A DNA stretch of 64,000 bases, from contig NC_060112.1 of the NCBI RefSeq assembly GCF_021155765.1, forward strand, positions 22,904,501 to 22,968,500, read 5' to 3'. A model generated the notes under the pieces. That model searched no databases. It was not told the origin of the DNA and saw only the letters and a list, made by a program, of their open reading frames with translations. This DNA is from Diprion similis (taxonomy: Eukaryota > Arthropoda > Insecta > Hymenoptera > Diprionidae). Shown one piece after another: positions 50,401 through 62,700 of the stretch. The stretch's first letter is position 1; every line of letters starts with the position of its first letter. Both the position numbers and the translations under genes were made by a program.

Positions 50401-53400
50401 TGCTTGAAACATTTCATCCATCTCACGAACCACAGAAAGTTCTAAGCTGCAACTTTGTTTTTTGCTAGCAGCAACTTTTATAGGTTCTTTTAACTTTTCA
50501 ATCAATACTAATGGCTGCAAGTTTTTTTTCAGATTTATATTTATTGGTTTTTTGAACAAGTCAGTTGTTTTGGCTTCATCAGGAGATTGTGCTTCTGCCT
50601 CAGTCTTGTGATCCTCTATCAAATTAGATACATTCATCAATAACGTTTCATCCGTCTCGCGAATCGCAGAAAGCCCTGAGCCCCAACTTTGCTTTTTGCT
50701 AGAAGCAACCTTTATAGGTTCCTTTAATTTTTCAATTAGTACCAATGGCTGCCAGTTTATTTTCAAATTTACATCCATTGGTTTGACAAACAAGTCAGTT
50801 GGTCTGGCTTCATAAGGAGATTGCACCCCTTCTTTAGTCTTGTAATTCTCTCTCGAATCAGATGCATTTATTGAGACCATACCAAATGACTCAATTAATT
50901 TTGTGTCATCGGTAGTCGGAACTGCAGCTGGTTCTTCATCAACTTGTGGCATGTTTTCTACTTCAAGTTTTAACAAACGTTTACGGCGTTGGCGCATGTT
51001 AATTCTACTAGATAATAAATTCAATCTTTCGCTCAGATCGATATCGGTCAGATTCAAAGATGGATTTTCTGTAGATTTTGATGCCTCGTTTGTATCCTCA
51101 GTTGACACACCTTCATCAAGTCGGGTTTCATTTGAACTTGTCACATGTTCAAGAGAATTTGATAATTCGTTACTCAATGTACTTTCTTTGTGTGGTTCAT
51201 GTTCACTATTCGATATAGTACTCCATTCTGCGCTACTGTCATCATCGCTAATAGATGACTCCTGGGAGTCGGACATTGAAATATTCCCTGTATTTTCATT
51301 TGTATTGCTTGTTGTATGCTTACTATTGTCACCATCTGTTATAGTACTCCAAACCATATCACTAACGCTAGTATGTTTTTTGAAACTTACCAACGATTCA
51401 GATTCACTATCATTGTTTGACCTTATGCTCAAAGAATTAAAATTTTTAGTAGAATTTACAATGCTTTGCGAAATCTCTCGATTCGATAATGCAGTAGTTA
51501 TGTTACTTGAACCCGTTTCATCATATACACTTGTATTATTTCTCTTGCCTTCAGCAATTCTGGATTGATTTTCACAATTTTGCAATGAAAATTCGCTACT
51601 TTCAATCTCAGGTATGACTTTACAATTACTGGAATCACGAATATCAACTGATTTGTTATGTTTGGAGTTACTTGGGGCTAGATTATTTGACATATTTACA
51701 ACAGATATTTTTGCAGAAACATTTCTAAGTGCGTTAGGCAGATCTTGGGAAATGAGACCGTCTACACTACAAATAGTACTAGGTTTTGATGGAGATTGTA
51801 ATTCTGAACATTTGATAGCACGATCTGTTACCATTTCAATTTTTGGTACACAATTTTCCGGATTTTCAGAATTATCTATAATTTCATATTCTGGGTATAA
51901 ATCTGAACCTGGATTAGAATGGATTTTGGGGTCGTTAGAGTCATTAAAAAACTTCTTTTTCATAGTCATACTCAGTTTGAGCTGTCTTCCGCTGCGGGTA
52001 GTTATGATGCCAATGGGTGTCAGGTGCGCATGGGTATCCTTCGATTTCCCTGTAAATTCACTTGTGTTTTCATATTTATTTGTATTTTCAGAGATCATAC
52101 CAGATCCAGTACTATGAGTACGATTATTTATATGATCTTCGTCAAGTTTAGGATTCGAATTTTCAGAATCCAATTTCAGAATCTCCAGAGATTCTTGAAC
52201 TCGAGAAGTCGGAGAAAGTACTTGTGCTGATTTTGCACCGTGCGAAGAATCTTCATTGCTTACAGAATTTTTAACAAGTTTTTTTCGGACATCATTTTGT
52301 TCCCAATACTGATTGTCTGGTTTCAACAAATCATCTTCTTTATATGAAACATTGAGTTTTCTTCTTACATTTCCACTGCGTGCATTTACTCTTTGTACTC
52401 CTAAATCTTGTTCAACAATTTTACTATGCGTACGATTAGAATTCATAACTGAAAGTTCGTTGGTGTATTGTTGTCTTGGGAATTTTTCAATCCTCTGCCC
52501 CATATCACTGCCGAGAGTAATAGGCGAAAGACGATTCATTGATCTGTCAATTGTTACATATGCACTTATAGGTGTGCTGCACTTCAGATAGTATAACGAA
52601 TGCTTTGTATCGCATTGCTTTAACGTATTCACAAGTTTTTTGTTTTCACAATCAGTAATTTCTATTGTACAAGGTTTGATACCGTCAGACTGTGGTTCAA
52701 TGTTTGACGCAGTGTTTGAAATGCTTGTTTGAAACAGATCCTCAGATGCAAGTGTATTACAAGCTTCTGATGCTGCGGAAAATTTATTTTCATGCAACAC
52801 AAGACCCTCTTTTGCTGAACAGTTGAGGAGTTCATAGGAACGAGGTTTGGAGACAAAATCTTTCTTCATTCTAACATGATACTCAGATATTGTCGAACTG
52901 CAAGGTTGGCGACTGATATTCGAAATGTTATTAGAATTATCCACTGCGTTTGTATATTCTGGAGTCCCACTTTTTTGTATTAAATGGGTTTGGATTTTCT
53001 TTTTGGCTGCTTTGCGGTTTAAAATTCTACGGTACTTATTAGAATCTGTAGAGTCACTTTCACTTGATTGTGATGTTGAATGTCGTTGAAAGTTCTCAAC
53101 TTGTACTGATTTCAATGAATTTTTAACTGCAGCCTTATCTTGCATCTCATATGAAACGGTACTGGTTAAAAGATTTTCCTTATTCTCGTCTATGCCTTGC
53201 AGTTTTCCAACGCCATCGTCTTTAACTCTATTGTCACTTATTTCAAATTCAGGGAAGTCTTTTTGATCATTTGGTAATGTGTCATCGTAATTAAGGACCT
53301 TCAAATTTCTTCGATCAGCATTAATCCTGTTCGATATTTTTTTTTTAGGTTTATTTTTCACCTTGTTAAGCTTGGCATTGTAACTTTGACTGATATTATT

Positions 53401-54214
53401 TTCGGTTAAAGATAAGTCTGAGATTGGCGTGATAGTACCCTTCATTCTCAACAGATAACTGTTTTTTTGGTTTTGTTTGTTTCTTGCTGTCCGATTACGT
53501 GTCTTTGGTTGCGGTACAAACCAATTTTCAGAGTTATTCAAAGTTGAGTCATTTGTTTGAACTGCAAGTTTTGCTTTAGCATTCGATGCGTTGATACGAG
53601 ACTGTGCAGATACTTTTCTTTTGGCATTTCTTACCGTTTTGGACTTTTTTGTGCTTACATTAATCAAATCATGTTTCAGACGTTTTTTTACAATCACTTC
53701 GGTATCTTGATGCACTGCGCGAGATCGAATCAATTTACGCTTGACTCGTTTACCGGCTCCAGACACCGCAGGATCACCTTTCAGAGACAATTCGTACACA
53801 TTTTTCCTCACAAATGATGACTCTTGCGGCGGTACATCACTGCTGATGTCTACAATTGAATTATACGAAACGGGTGGCGTTGGGAGTCTGAAATTCAAAG
53901 CATGAAATGTCAAACAAAATTTTCCATGAGTAGAAGTGCTCGCAGAATAGACAACATAATGCAACACTGATAATAAAAATTAACACTCACCTTGCGTTTT
54001 TGGCAATTCTATCAAAAGTGGTTTCAAAGTAAGCTGAGCTGAGTTCTTCGATGTCCACATCGTCAAGACTAAGAGCATGCTTGCTTTTTCTTGTTTTATT
54101 CAATGTCCTCTTACTGGAAAAATGAGGTTCTCGCGATGTTGTATGTGAATAACTAAATGACGATTGTGCACCTTTTTTCTTTTGATAAGTCCTCAAAGGC
54201 GGTTTGCGGATCAT
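47458..54214 (-). CDS. HASPIN: Haspin, atypical mitotic histone H3 kinase, with very long N-terminus
   Basis: Haspin phosphorylates histone H3 Thr3 and recruits the chromosomal passenger complex to centromeres. Nine exons are proposed, in minus-strand order: 53991-54214, 50046-53887, 49307-49585, 49027-49177, 48759-48932, 48357-48624, 48120-48272, 47830-47972 and 47458-47740. All are in frame and give 1838 residues. The kinase lies at about 1500-1838: IGEGVYGEVF, VIKIIPIEG with Lys1528, DENQLYIVLELGHGGQDLE, and HRDLHWGNIL (Asp1664). IIDFTLSR has DFT in place of DFG, the haspin hallmark, followed by EYQFEIYRMM and the C-terminal W-x-x-F/Y-x-P-Y-TNILWLHY helix. The roughly 1450-residue N-terminus is disordered and Ser/Asn/Lys-rich, with LRTY near the start as in vertebrate haspin. 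A 78-residue tandem duplication maps to 50409-50876. Human haspin is 798 residues. Confidence 0.95.
50409..50876 (-). repeat. Tandem 234-bp duplication inside the haspin N-terminal exon
   Basis: Two adjacent copies (50409-50642 and 50643-50876) each encode about 78 residues. Both share QPLVLIEKLKEPIKVA and SKKQS, followed by a diverged region. TDLFxKPxxxNL precedes the core in each. The copies are in frame with each other, which extends the protein without disruption. Confidence 0.9.
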
Positions 54215-56768
54215 TTTGATTGTTATCTCACATGAGAAAGAATACAATTTTTTTTTATCCCCACTGATGAACTAAATTTCAATTTTATAAACTGACTCTC
54301 AGAGGTTATGATTAACTCTGCATCCGTTTGTTTATATCTTCGATTTCAAATTTACAAAGCCTCAGCGCGCCCTCTGGCATGAAGTTGGTTTTTCGAAGCA
54401 ATGCATCTCGGTAACCGAGCCGTACTTACCATTACGAAATTAGTAAATATTATAGAACTTATTTACCAATCGAGTTACAGAAGCGGATTACGTCTATAAT
54501 GCGAAATTGAATGAAAAAAACTTGCTTTCGTGATTCGCGAATTCGGCAAAGTATTATTTTTCATTAAATTCTACTGTCACGATTTCCATTTATTTGAAAA
54601 CTTTTTTTTGTTCAACACGCCTAGCCGAATGTTATCCGACTCTCAGGCGTGAAACGCAGGTTCGATAGTTACGAATTAGGCGCACATGTAGGAGCATTTT
54701 TCAAATAATTCGTATTTTTTTATTACGAATTCCAACTAGGTTTTACTTGTTTAAAGTGTTATATTGTGCTACCTAGTGATTTTAAATCTACGCGATTGCT
54801 TCCTTTTTTTACGACAAGATATCATCATAGTTTTCATTCCAAGAGCCCTCAATTATCTTCCCACGAATGATTCATCCTGTTATAAATTGAACGCATATAT
54901 TCTTTATTTGGTTTTCTTTAGGAAATGGTTTCACTACATGTTTCAACGAACTATTCTTCTATTCTTTCCTGTTCTCAATAGTATTCAGTAATAAATTTGT
55001 AATGTAGACATGAATATAAAGCATGTATCCTTCCAAGAAAGCCATAATAAATAGCACATATGCACATGCGGACGTATACAACCGGTATATCGGTATACTA
55101 TACTCTCACAGCCGTATTTGAATATGATTAATTTTGATGCCGGATTCACCCACAATAATGTTGTAATATATTGCCTATTGTGGATCGGTAAAAACTTATA
55201 CTGAAAATGAAAAGTTGAATTGTGTACCATCCATACACGTTTCTGGGATTCCCATGGCAACTTTCACTACGCTGTCGTAAAAAACCATGCAGGCGTATAC
55301 AAACTTCAAATAACTATAACTTGAAAATGATTAAGACTCATAAAATAATTGGCCTACTATAATTAGATTTTCTAATGGTAATCGTATATGTATAGTCTAA
55401 TACATGTACATATCGTTTAATTCATGTATAGCTCACAGGCCATACATAATTAAAGCGTCAATATCGATATGAAATTAATGTAAACACATTCTTTGTTTAA
55501 AAATTATATCATGTAATCTTCGATAAAGTCTTATTCTCGTAAGTGTACCCATCTAATTGCAAATGATTTTTCGTAACTGTTATATTTGGAGAGTATTAAC
55601 GTAGTACGAAATGTGTGCTTCTTCCACTTCTTCTTTTTCCACCTCGTGGCTATATCCCATGAGGGTAAAATTGCGATTCCTGAAAAATCAAACTCTTCGA
55701 ACGGCATGAATGCAAGAGATGTGAAATGCTGTGAATTCAGTAAAACTATAAATACGTGACGTCGTTGACGGGACGATTTAGAACCTAAATTGAGATTATG
55801 TTATTTTGGATGTCCCTGAACTGAATCCGACGCCGTAGGGATGGAAATTGGGATGTTTTACGTGAGTTTTATTGAAACGCAGCGTAGGAAGGGGCGGAAG
55901 ATGGTCGGGAGGGGAGAAATAGTTCGGGAAACGACCGCAAGGCGGCGGAGGGGCGCCTCGATCGTCGGCTCAGAAGAAACTCATTTCTATAATGGCTGCC
56001 ATGAAGCGTTGTCGGTTGGCTAGCGTTTCTCGATCTGATATCTTGTTATTGACAGTTTTGATAAAATACGAAGCGATGTGTCCGAAGTGACGGTTCGATA
56101 TCCAAGTAGTGTAACAGACGCGTGAAGTATCTTGGCAGCTGATGAATAAGCAGCGATAATCAGTGAATAATACCCGTGAAAATCGAGCTCCACTTCTGTC
56201 TATACGACGCAGTGATCACAGAAAGAAATCTTTGAAAGTTGGCCCGTCATCCGCCACTCTTCTCCCTTACCGAATACTGCAATAGGTGGAAGAAAAATTT
56301 ATTCGACCGACTTCGACGACTAGATAATATCAAAATATGTAATCCTAACCATCCGTGCTGTGAAATTCCCTTAAGACAAACTGTCACGGCACGCGACTCG
56401 CGATCAAGAAACTGCCTAGATTTTGACAGTAAACAAAACTGACAGGCAAGTTAGCCTGTTTTGCAGGTCATGGCTGTTGTAATGGTGACAAAAAGAGTCG
56501 TTCAAAAGAAAGGCAGCCAATGTTGGCCGGATAGAAGAGTTTAGGGGCATTATACACCGGACTTGGAATTATTTCAAAGCAATTCTTGAGGTGATATATA
56601 AAAACTGAACGAAATGTGTTGATAAAAATTTGTGCCGATGTGTCTGATAGTATTCTAGACTAATTAAGTGTGAAACGAAAGAATCTTCGGTGTGATGCAG
56701 GTCTGTGAAAGCTTAAAAGCTATTCATTGTGCCATTCGTAACGCGTCTTATTAATACACTGAAACAAA
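54215..56768. promoter_or_regulatory. Intergenic: haspin promoter and TESK 5' region
   Basis: The haspin start is at 54214 and the TESK start at 56769. A CTCF-like core lies at 54367-54378 (reverse strand GCCAGAGGGCGC), about 150 bp upstream of the haspin ATG. A GC-rich patch at 55860-56010 contains ATGGCTGCCATG near 55992, resembling YY1-type promoter motifs, and may mark TESK transcription initiation. The rest (54400-55800) is AT-rich and empty of genes as far as I can see. Confidence 0.4.
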
Positions 56769-59700
56769 ATGTTAGGGAAAGTACCGCCTTCCAATACCCC
56801 TGGACCACCGGTATCTATATCTACGTTGAATACCGGTACCAGATCATCGACGACATGCTTGCCATGTTTTTCTGCGGATGAAGTCGCAGCAGGAAATTTA
56901 GATGAAAAGGTGAAAACATGGAGGCCAAAGGAAAACGAGCCAGTTGTGTCTGAGGCACCAGGCAACCAGAATGCAGATGTGAGTAAGCCTCGCAGGTCAG
57001 AACCCAAAGCTTCTCATTTGCATTCACACTGCAGGGAATCTTCTTCATCGACTTTGAATTTCGCGCCATTTACAGAGCATAAGTTATCATTTGCCGCGAG
57101 AGATTTGTCGTCATCGATGATTCACAAATGTTCTTCCAATCCCAACTGTCCCGCACTGAAGTCGAACTCCGGTGTTAATAGTTCTTCCAAAATATCGAAA
57201 AATCTCTCGTTGTCGAGTCTGGGCTGTTTGAACGTTGACGTTATAAACAGGGAAGTTAACAGAGCGACGAAAAAATTGTCTCCTGGTAACAGAGACAAGG
57301 AGACATTGAGACCTGCCAAAGATCAGCGTAAAGCGTGCTCTGGAAATCCTTCGCCTTGTGTTAAGCAGGTTGAAAAGGATGGCGGCGACGAGGCAAAGCA
57401 CGGCGAATCCCACTTCTCAGATTTTCAATCCCCATTGGAGGCCTGTAATGGGCAATTATTGGGAGACAGAACGTCGACGAACTTTGAAACACCGTCTGAA
57501 TATCGCTCAGGCGGCGTCGATACCTACGATGAAACAAACACTCTGCCAAACCAAATGAATTTTGTTTCTTCAAACCCGTTTAAAGAGTGCGAAAATACAG
57601 ACAACCTGCAGCATTGTCTTTCGTTTCCTTCGCTCCATTTACCCACCGAATTGCAAAGCACACCGAGGAGTCTGAAGGATCGTGAGAAGACTAGGGACCC
57701 TTGGAAACCCACGGAACTCGAGGGACAGAGCGGCGCTAATTTAAATGTGTGTTCTGGTGATGCCAATCAAGATTTTTCATCGACCAAGAGGAGAACTGGA
57801 GCTTCTTGTCAAGCCCTCAGACATGCCGTTGCTTCGCTTAATCGACTTGATGATTTTTATCTCGAGAAAATTGGTGCTGGTTTCTTTTCCGAAGTCTTTA
57901 AGGTAAACCGATGACGTTTCTCTTCTTTTATGTTTTCATGATATAAAGTTGGAGTTGTTATTGCAATATATCGGTATCAATCAGATTTTCATGCAAATGT
58001 CTTTTAAAACATTTTCATAACAGTTCAAAGGGTGAGAAACAAACAGTATGTTAATTATTCAGTAATTCAATTCGTAATGAAGATAGACGGTGAAGAGAAT
58101 TTTTATTTACAATGACAAGATTCACCTGTGGAATGAATCGTCCTCTGGCTGACAGCCAGACATGAAATTAATTCATTTACATTATATACATTTATAATCT
58201 GAACAACAAATTGATAAAAGTACATCACATTTGCGTTTCATATCCTGGGATTTCCAGTTACCATCAAATTTTTATTTTACATCTGAATTAGACGACGAGT
58301 AAGTTATTGGAAAATATTTTCTTACGACAAGTTGGTAAAATAAAAAAATACTGTAATGAAATATTCAAGGTTTTTAACTCATGTGTCGAGTTATTACGTT
58401 ACGTGTATGTTTTTGCAGTTCTTTAGTAGCCCTGATTGTGAGTACTTCTTAATATCACCTACGCGTTATCTGCTAGATTAATATCACGGATGATTAGATA
58501 TGCCGGTGTGCTCGTGCTTTTTTTAATAAAACTTTTACTGTTTCTTTGCCAAGTAGAACATGTATAGCTACTGCACAAGGCTTTTACCTCAAGATTTAGC
58601 AACCTTATATGTTTTTAACATTCCTTACCTATGTTCTGTCATATATATAATTGGGTATTGAACTGAGAGAAATTTTTCCATTTCAAATAAGAGAAGTTAA
58701 AGTCTCGGACTTGAATGAAAAAAAAACTTCAATGAAAATTATTGCCACAAGTTATAGTGGAACTCAATTATTTTGATAAATTTATACAAAGTCTCTTTAA
58801 GAATTGAAATTTGATATTGTTGCCTTTCAACATAATTATATACAGTTAATGTCCTTTATATTATTTTATCATATCGGAATGGATAATTTTTGCTAAATTA
58901 TACAGCTGGATGGAACATTTTTATTTCATTTATATGTATTTTGCAATTTGTAGTGGCAATCCATTAGCTCTTATTGCAAGGCAAATGTTGAATATTTTTA
59001 AAAAATTTCTGCATTTGCTTAACTTTTGCAAAGTAGGGCCGTGCTTAGATACAGTAGTCTCGTCACATTCTTGGCACCAAGAACTTGGTCTATACGCCAA
59101 GACGTTAATACATATTAACAGTTAGTTTCCACGTTAGTCACCCCCTTATATCACATCATCTCATCTTTGTCGCAGAAAAAAAAGTCAAATATTTGCCAGC
59201 TGGGTATTCTAAAATTAGGTAATAATTTTGCGAGGATGAACATCTCGTTTTGAGAGTAAACGAGACAAATTCTGCATCCGGACACTTTAGGAGACTGAAT
59301 AATGCAGGGTTCAAATTGTTTCCTAAAAATGTAGGTGATCTTACAGTTCGTGACAATCGTTTAGTTTTCTTGTTCTTCTCCTACTACTTGTTTTTCTGTT
59401 CTTATTCATCGCATTGGCAAGTCAGGATCTTTTAGAAAACAGGGGCAATACTTAAGCTGCTGATATTTTGTGGAAGGAGGTGGAGAGAGCAAAGATAGAG
59501 CTGGACCCACGCAATCTATTTTTGAAATGCCTGAGTCTCTGTCTTTTTCTTTTCATCTCTTCGTTCTTCTGCCTCGTGCATCTGAAATCCAATCTCAAAT
59601 TTTCCACTCTGCCCTTGATGACTGGCATGCTTATTATTGGGAGAATGTCAATCACAAAACTAACCAATTTTCCATTGTAACAGAAGACTAGAATAAGGAT

Positions 59701-62700
59701 GAAGTCAATAACATTATTGTAATAATGCATGTTAAAAAAAAATTGCTACTTTAAGAATGTCTGAGATTTAGTAAACTATCATAAACAAATTATACTTTAA
59801 TATTGAACAGCCAATTCTTTGAAAGTAATCTTTAACTTGCCCAATAATAATGATTATTTAACCTGAGGTTTTGTTACGTCAACATTATTAACTTCAACCT
59901 GATAGACTAGATTACTGTATCAGAACTCGCAGATAAAAATTTGACAATATTTTTTTCAAGAGATGTTTCATATTGGCTTTTCTTCAGCAACAACTTGGAT
60001 GTTTGTGAGGATGAAATAGGTAATGCTACTGTAACGTCAGTACATCTGTAACTATGGATATTTAGGAAAAATTGTTACTTTGCACATTTAAGAATGTCTG
60101 AAATTTAGTAAACGATGATAAATAAAACATACTCTTATTTTGAAAAGCCAACTCCCTCAAAGTGATTCCAAAGTTACGTTAATGTTACTAATTTCAGCCT
60201 CATGAATGTTTTTCATTTCACCATGTATGTACAACTCCCAAATGTCATACACGTGTGTGCAAGGTGAATGAATAATTAAGCGTTAGTTGACCAAGGCTGC
60301 AGTCTTCTTCAAAGAATTATTTACACATTTATATATACGAATAAAATGAATAAATACATTTTATATCCTATGCTTCTAGTTCGATATAGAAATAAAGAAA
60401 GTAGCTTGGTACCAGAAATGAAAAAAGAAACGCAAAATTCGCATCAACTGCAATTATGTCCAAATAATTAATCAACTCCTTCTAAATGTCTATGGTTTCC
60501 TATTTATAAAGCCTGAATCTTGAAAAAACCTTTATTTCAATGACGTGTTAAGACGAGTGTTAGCCATAGTGCTTCCTTGTTTAATTGATTGATTAATAAG
60601 TAATGGTGAAGAGAAAAGATTGATGGTTATCCAGTTGTTAGAGGGAGGTCTTGTTTTACACCCTGTACCGCAGCATTACTATACCTCATTGTTGGTTATA
60701 TATCTGAAAGTAAATCTATTTAGTCGCCAATGTGATTAGTGTATCGGTCGTAGAATAAAGATAGATATTCTTGCAGTAGCAGGAAATGATACGTACGTGT
60801 ATATAATATATATATATATATATGTGTGTGCATGTATCTATTTAACTCAGGTATACATATATACATTAGTAGGTGGAAACTATTTTTGCTTTTAATGTAT
60901 TTAACGGCCACTGGAAACGACCTTGCCTGTGACTTAAGACGGTACCAAGCATTTCGTCTTGTAATAAGAATGCTTAAATGAGAAAGCCGGTCACGCTTGA
61001 TGGCCATGGAGTCCGAACACTCTCTAATAAGTCTCTTACACTCATTTCTGATTCACTCACTCACTAACACGCTTGTTTGCTTCTGTTTCTGATGATACCA
61101 GGTCGATCTACCATAATTTTTTATTTTATGCACATGAAAAAGAAAGAAAAAAACTCACGCCGAAATTATATTCCCATCGGATCATAGTACTCAGATGGTC
61201 CAATCCTGATCAATATTCATGACACTCAAAATAATTTCACTCAAGCTTGTATTTTTTTTATCTAACGCTGTCAGTTTAAACTTTTCACAAAACTGTCATC
61301 TTAGAACAAGCTGTCACATGTGCAAAAAATTTTTATACTTCATTTCAGGCATTACAGTATATAGATTAGTCATTTGTTGATTTTCATTAGTCATAGAGAA
61401 AATTTGTACCTACTGTGGACCCTGGTCGTTATCTAAGATTAGTAGATATTGTCCTGTTATGTTGATTGATTGAAATTTTGATAAACAACTGATATCTCAT
61501 GTCAGACACAGCGTCAATTCTTCTAGCGCAAATATTTAACAAAAAATATGTACATTTTTAATGTATATATAAACATGTATTTTTGTTCTAATTTTTGCTC
61601 CTAACGTTACTTGACTAAAGTGCACAATTTGAGAGAAGGTTTTGTTTACCATTTCAGCTGCTGGCTTTTATTCGTCACTTTTTGGCTAACGTCCAATTGT
61701 AACAAGCATTGCCAAGATATTCTCATCACACTTTTATTTACTTTTGCGATAAGATCATGAGTTTTTTAAATTGCGTGTATGAATGTTGCAATCATTTTTC
61801 TGATCAATATTCATCTCCAATACTGTGCAGTTTTCTGAACACCTTTTCTCCAATCTAAAGTGTAATTTTTTTAAAACTTTGCTGTGTAATTCATCATTCA
61901 TTCATAAATATAATATAACTTATTTCTCGAAAAATAAATCCATACTACGCCGAATATTTTCTTTGAGGGATTACTTTTTTTTACCTGCATTGTATATAGA
62001 ATTGGAATCAAAGCAAAGTGAAATTATGTAAATTTAATTCCATACATAAGTCAACAAATTCTGTACGTCAGTTCTTGCGTGTATAGCAGTTAGTTCTTCT
62101 CTTCTAAGGATAAACTTTTCCTGAAGTCAATTTCTAAATTCTCTTCTATTTGCCAGATGTTATACACTGGTTTCATTAATAAGTTAAGTTTCTCCTGTGA
62201 GAATCATTTTACATTCTCACGTGCCTCTCTCTCGCCACTCCCTCCCCCTTGCATACTGCAATCTAAAGATCCATATCAATAGCGTAAGAATGCCCCATTG
62301 TATGTGAGAAATGCCTCACGTTTCACAACGTCTGTGAGAAATTTGCTCATCTCGTTAACATTAATTGAATATTAATTTGACTCCAAAACATCTCGGCTTG
62401 ATTTTTGTTTAGAAAGGTTGTCATGGAAAGTAAAACTCAAGCCGTGACATTAGGTACGCTAAAATATTTGCTACACACAATTCTTATGATAAAAATTACT
62501 TATCTTGTTAGATTAATGATTCAGCTGCTTCGTAATGCCAAATACCAACTCTTGAGCCTATGTGCCATGCCCTGGCTTGATAGAAATAATTTCAAGTCGC
62601 CTTATAACGTTTTGAAAAAAAAAGTACATGAGAAATTCCCTCCCAAAAATTACTTATTCTTTATGAGTTGTGTACATGCTCTGCACAATTGATCGTATAG

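Noticed and set aside
50903-52230. Plus-strand open frames of 221, 167 and 103 codons
   Set aside because: They are antisense shadows of the haspin N-terminal exon.
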